NCBI GenBank assembly: GCA_914767715.1
Contig: OU612067.1
Coordinates: forward strand, 29,548,162-29,612,161
DNA from: Membranipora membranacea
Taxonomy: Eukaryota > Bryozoa > Gymnolaemata > Cheilostomatida > Membraniporidae
Length of the DNA: 64,000 bases
Direction of reading: 5' to 3'
Positions within the stretch are counted from its first letter, which is position 1; every line of letters begins with the position of its first letter. Below the pieces are notes generated by a model that made no database searches, was not told the origin of the DNA, and saw only the letters and a program-made list of their open reading frames with translations. Positions 62,388-64,000 of this stretch are shown here, piece by piece. The position numbers and the translations under genes were made by a program.

Positions 62388-64000
62388 ATGGGAGCCGTAC
62401 TACCTTGTATCACACTGCTGGTGTTGTCCATCACTGCTTCAGGTATTATTTCATTCTATTCAATTATTGAAGCATAATAATTTGGTATGGAATTGATACA
62501 TTAGTTTGGATTTTTTTCTAGTTCAGTGTGAGCCACCGAATCTCCTGAACTAGTCGGTTGTTGAGCTGCTTTTATTTTCCTAATACTATGAATATAATTG
62601 TTTATTTAATACATAGTCTTCATTTTGCAAATTTTGCTTCGAAAGAGGTTAGATTCTCAAAGTTTTGAGAGGTTCCGCTAGAGCCCAACAGTTAGAGTAG
62701 AAGATATTTAAGTATTTTATCTCGAGATCCGATTTTGTTATCAGTTAAAAGTTTCATAATTCTCATTGAATCTAAAAAATTCCTTTTTGGAAATAAAGTG
62801 CCTGTAAACTCTATTCAATTTGACTACAGACAATATATTCATGACCAGTTGTTTTTTAGTTACAGCGCAGGGGTACCCATCACATTGTGCCATCAACTGT
62901 AACAACTCAAACGATCCAAGCAGCTGCTCTACAGGTAGCTTCGCTACACAACCAGATGGATGTCACTATCCAGACTGTTCCTGTGCTGTCAGTAAGTATA
63001 TCAATGTTGTAAACATATCTGTATTATTTTGAGTAGTGTATTTCTCTGAGAGTCATTTGATCAAGAGAAGGTTGATTATGTTAATCTGTAACATCAAATA
63101 AAGATAATGATAATATAAATGATAATAGTTATTGTAATAAAATTAATAGTAATGACGTTAATAAAAAATAATAATAAGATATTAATTGAGAATTTGATGC
63201 AATTGCATAGTGATTTAAACTTTATTTACATGTATTTTTGTAGACCACCAAATGATAGCGAGTGTCACGTCATTAAACCAGGACAATCTGAGTGTCCTAA
63301 GGACTGCGGTCTAGCATCTAACTGGGTTACAGCTATCAACGGGTGCAAATCATGCAGCTGTAAAAGTGGTGAGTAATAGGGGGATTCTTTCTTAACAAAA
63401 CCAACTTATCAACATATAAAATAATAATTTTTCATTCTTTGCAGATAAATACATAACAAAACGCAATTAAATAGTGTGATGAATAATATGTGATTCATCC
63501 TATAGGCTTCTGTTGAGAAATTTCCTACACTGTTGATTTTTTCTTCTCAGACGTAGGAATGACCAAAGCTGGGATATGTCCCTCCAATGCTTCAGACAGA
63601 GCATATTATCTCGGTACGGAGTGTGAGGACTTTGGCGACTTTTTCTGCAAATGTGTACAGAAGTGCTGCCAGGCCCCACATGGCCCCCCAGGCGATATGC
63701 ACTGTGTCGACCCAGAACCAAGGTAACTTTGTAATAATATTCTAATATCATGGTTCTTGAACGAAGATTGCCCTATCTTATTTTCTTTGCTGCTGTGCGT
63801 AATATGTGTTTGTTTAATGTATACATCACACAGTCAGCTAAATCGAATCAGTATGTGCTTTAGTTTGATTATGTCATAATTTAAGGTAACCCTGCAGACA
63901 TGAGTCCAATGCTTAACCAAATCATTTATTAAATTACATTCTGGTTTCAGCTGCCCTACGCCTACTAGTGACTTAAGAAGATGGAGAGGTGGACACCGAT
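62388..64000 (+). pseudogene. Antistasin-like/WAP gene E, 3' truncated by window, frameshifted
   Basis: Exons: 62388-62442, 62860-62991, 63244-63368, 63551-63722 and 63951 to beyond the window. It is nearly identical to gene B. Exon 3 starts ACCACC instead of ACCCACC, so it is 125 rather than 126 nt. Splicing at the same AG therefore puts the antistasin-like module out of frame. Exon 4 also has AAATGTGTAC instead of AAAGGTGTAC, replacing a Gly with an extra Cys between the fourth and fifth WAP cysteines. The promoter (TATA 62320-62328) and signal peptide are unchanged. Either the gene has recently died or the missing C is a sequence error. Confidence 0.8.

Larger units (their letters stand above)
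50928..64000. repeat. Segmental duplication, right copy (left copy 1-12100)
   Basis: Positions 1 to about 12100 align in order to 50928-64000: oxygenase(+), WAP(-), divergent spacer, WAP(+). The offset is about 51.9 kb. Identity is high throughout, highest in the rightmost part and lowest in the oxygenase introns. Both copies extend beyond the window. Confidence 0.9.

Noticed and set aside
1-64000. CRISPR array, operons or prokaryotic defence system
   Set aside because: No regularly spaced direct repeats and no bacterial gene organisation. The introns and tRNAs are animal-like.

Overview
This is animal nuclear DNA: AT-rich, with short exons separated by introns of roughly 0.1-1.4 kb that have GT/AG borders, TATA boxes, AATAAA poly(A) signals, scattered cytosolic tRNA genes and several kinds of transposon. 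Nothing bacterial is present. The mix of secreted WAP-domain genes, an isopenicillin-N-synthase-like (IPNS-like) 2OG-Fe(II) oxygenase and a tyrosine-recombinase retrotransposon suggests a marine invertebrate, perhaps a deuterostome such as a hemichordate. The species cannot be fixed from the sequence alone. Layout: 1-3064 is the oxygenase (+), missing its first exon. 3418-6561 is WAP gene A (-), 10484-12240 is WAP gene B (+). 14708-22130 is a degenerate array of tRNA-Leu(TAG)/tRNA-Pro(AGG) units. 27375-28973 is WAP gene C (+), which carries an in-frame TGA. A fifth tRNA-Leu lies at 31444-31523. 36717-38118 is a broken, diverged WAP relative F (-). 38409-44247 is a PAT/Ngaro-type retrotransposon with split direct repeats, with a second transposon-like gene nested in its reverse transcriptase. 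44248-50597 has no recognisable gene. 50598-55004 is a complete second oxygenase gene, followed by WAP gene D (-, 55384-58530) and WAP gene E (+, from 62388, cut by the window end). The dominant event is a segmental duplication. Oxygenase - WAP(-) - spacer - WAP(+) occurs twice, about 51.9 kb apart, and the repeat runs off both ends of the window. A second duplication copied a WAP gene with 2.4 kb of 3' flank and a tRNA-Leu (B block to C block) at almost exactly conserved spacing. Every intact WAP gene has the same plan: a 55-nt signal-peptide exon, two Cys-rich antistasin-like exons and two WAP exons. All the WAP modules carry six rather than eight cysteines, and the two that are absent are partners in the canonical fold. 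The proteins are probably secreted protease inhibitors or antimicrobial/matrix proteins. Copies are being born and lost: A, B and D look intact, while C, E and F carry lesions. Comparing the copies also reveals precise filled and empty sites for two foldback elements inserted at TTAA-like targets.
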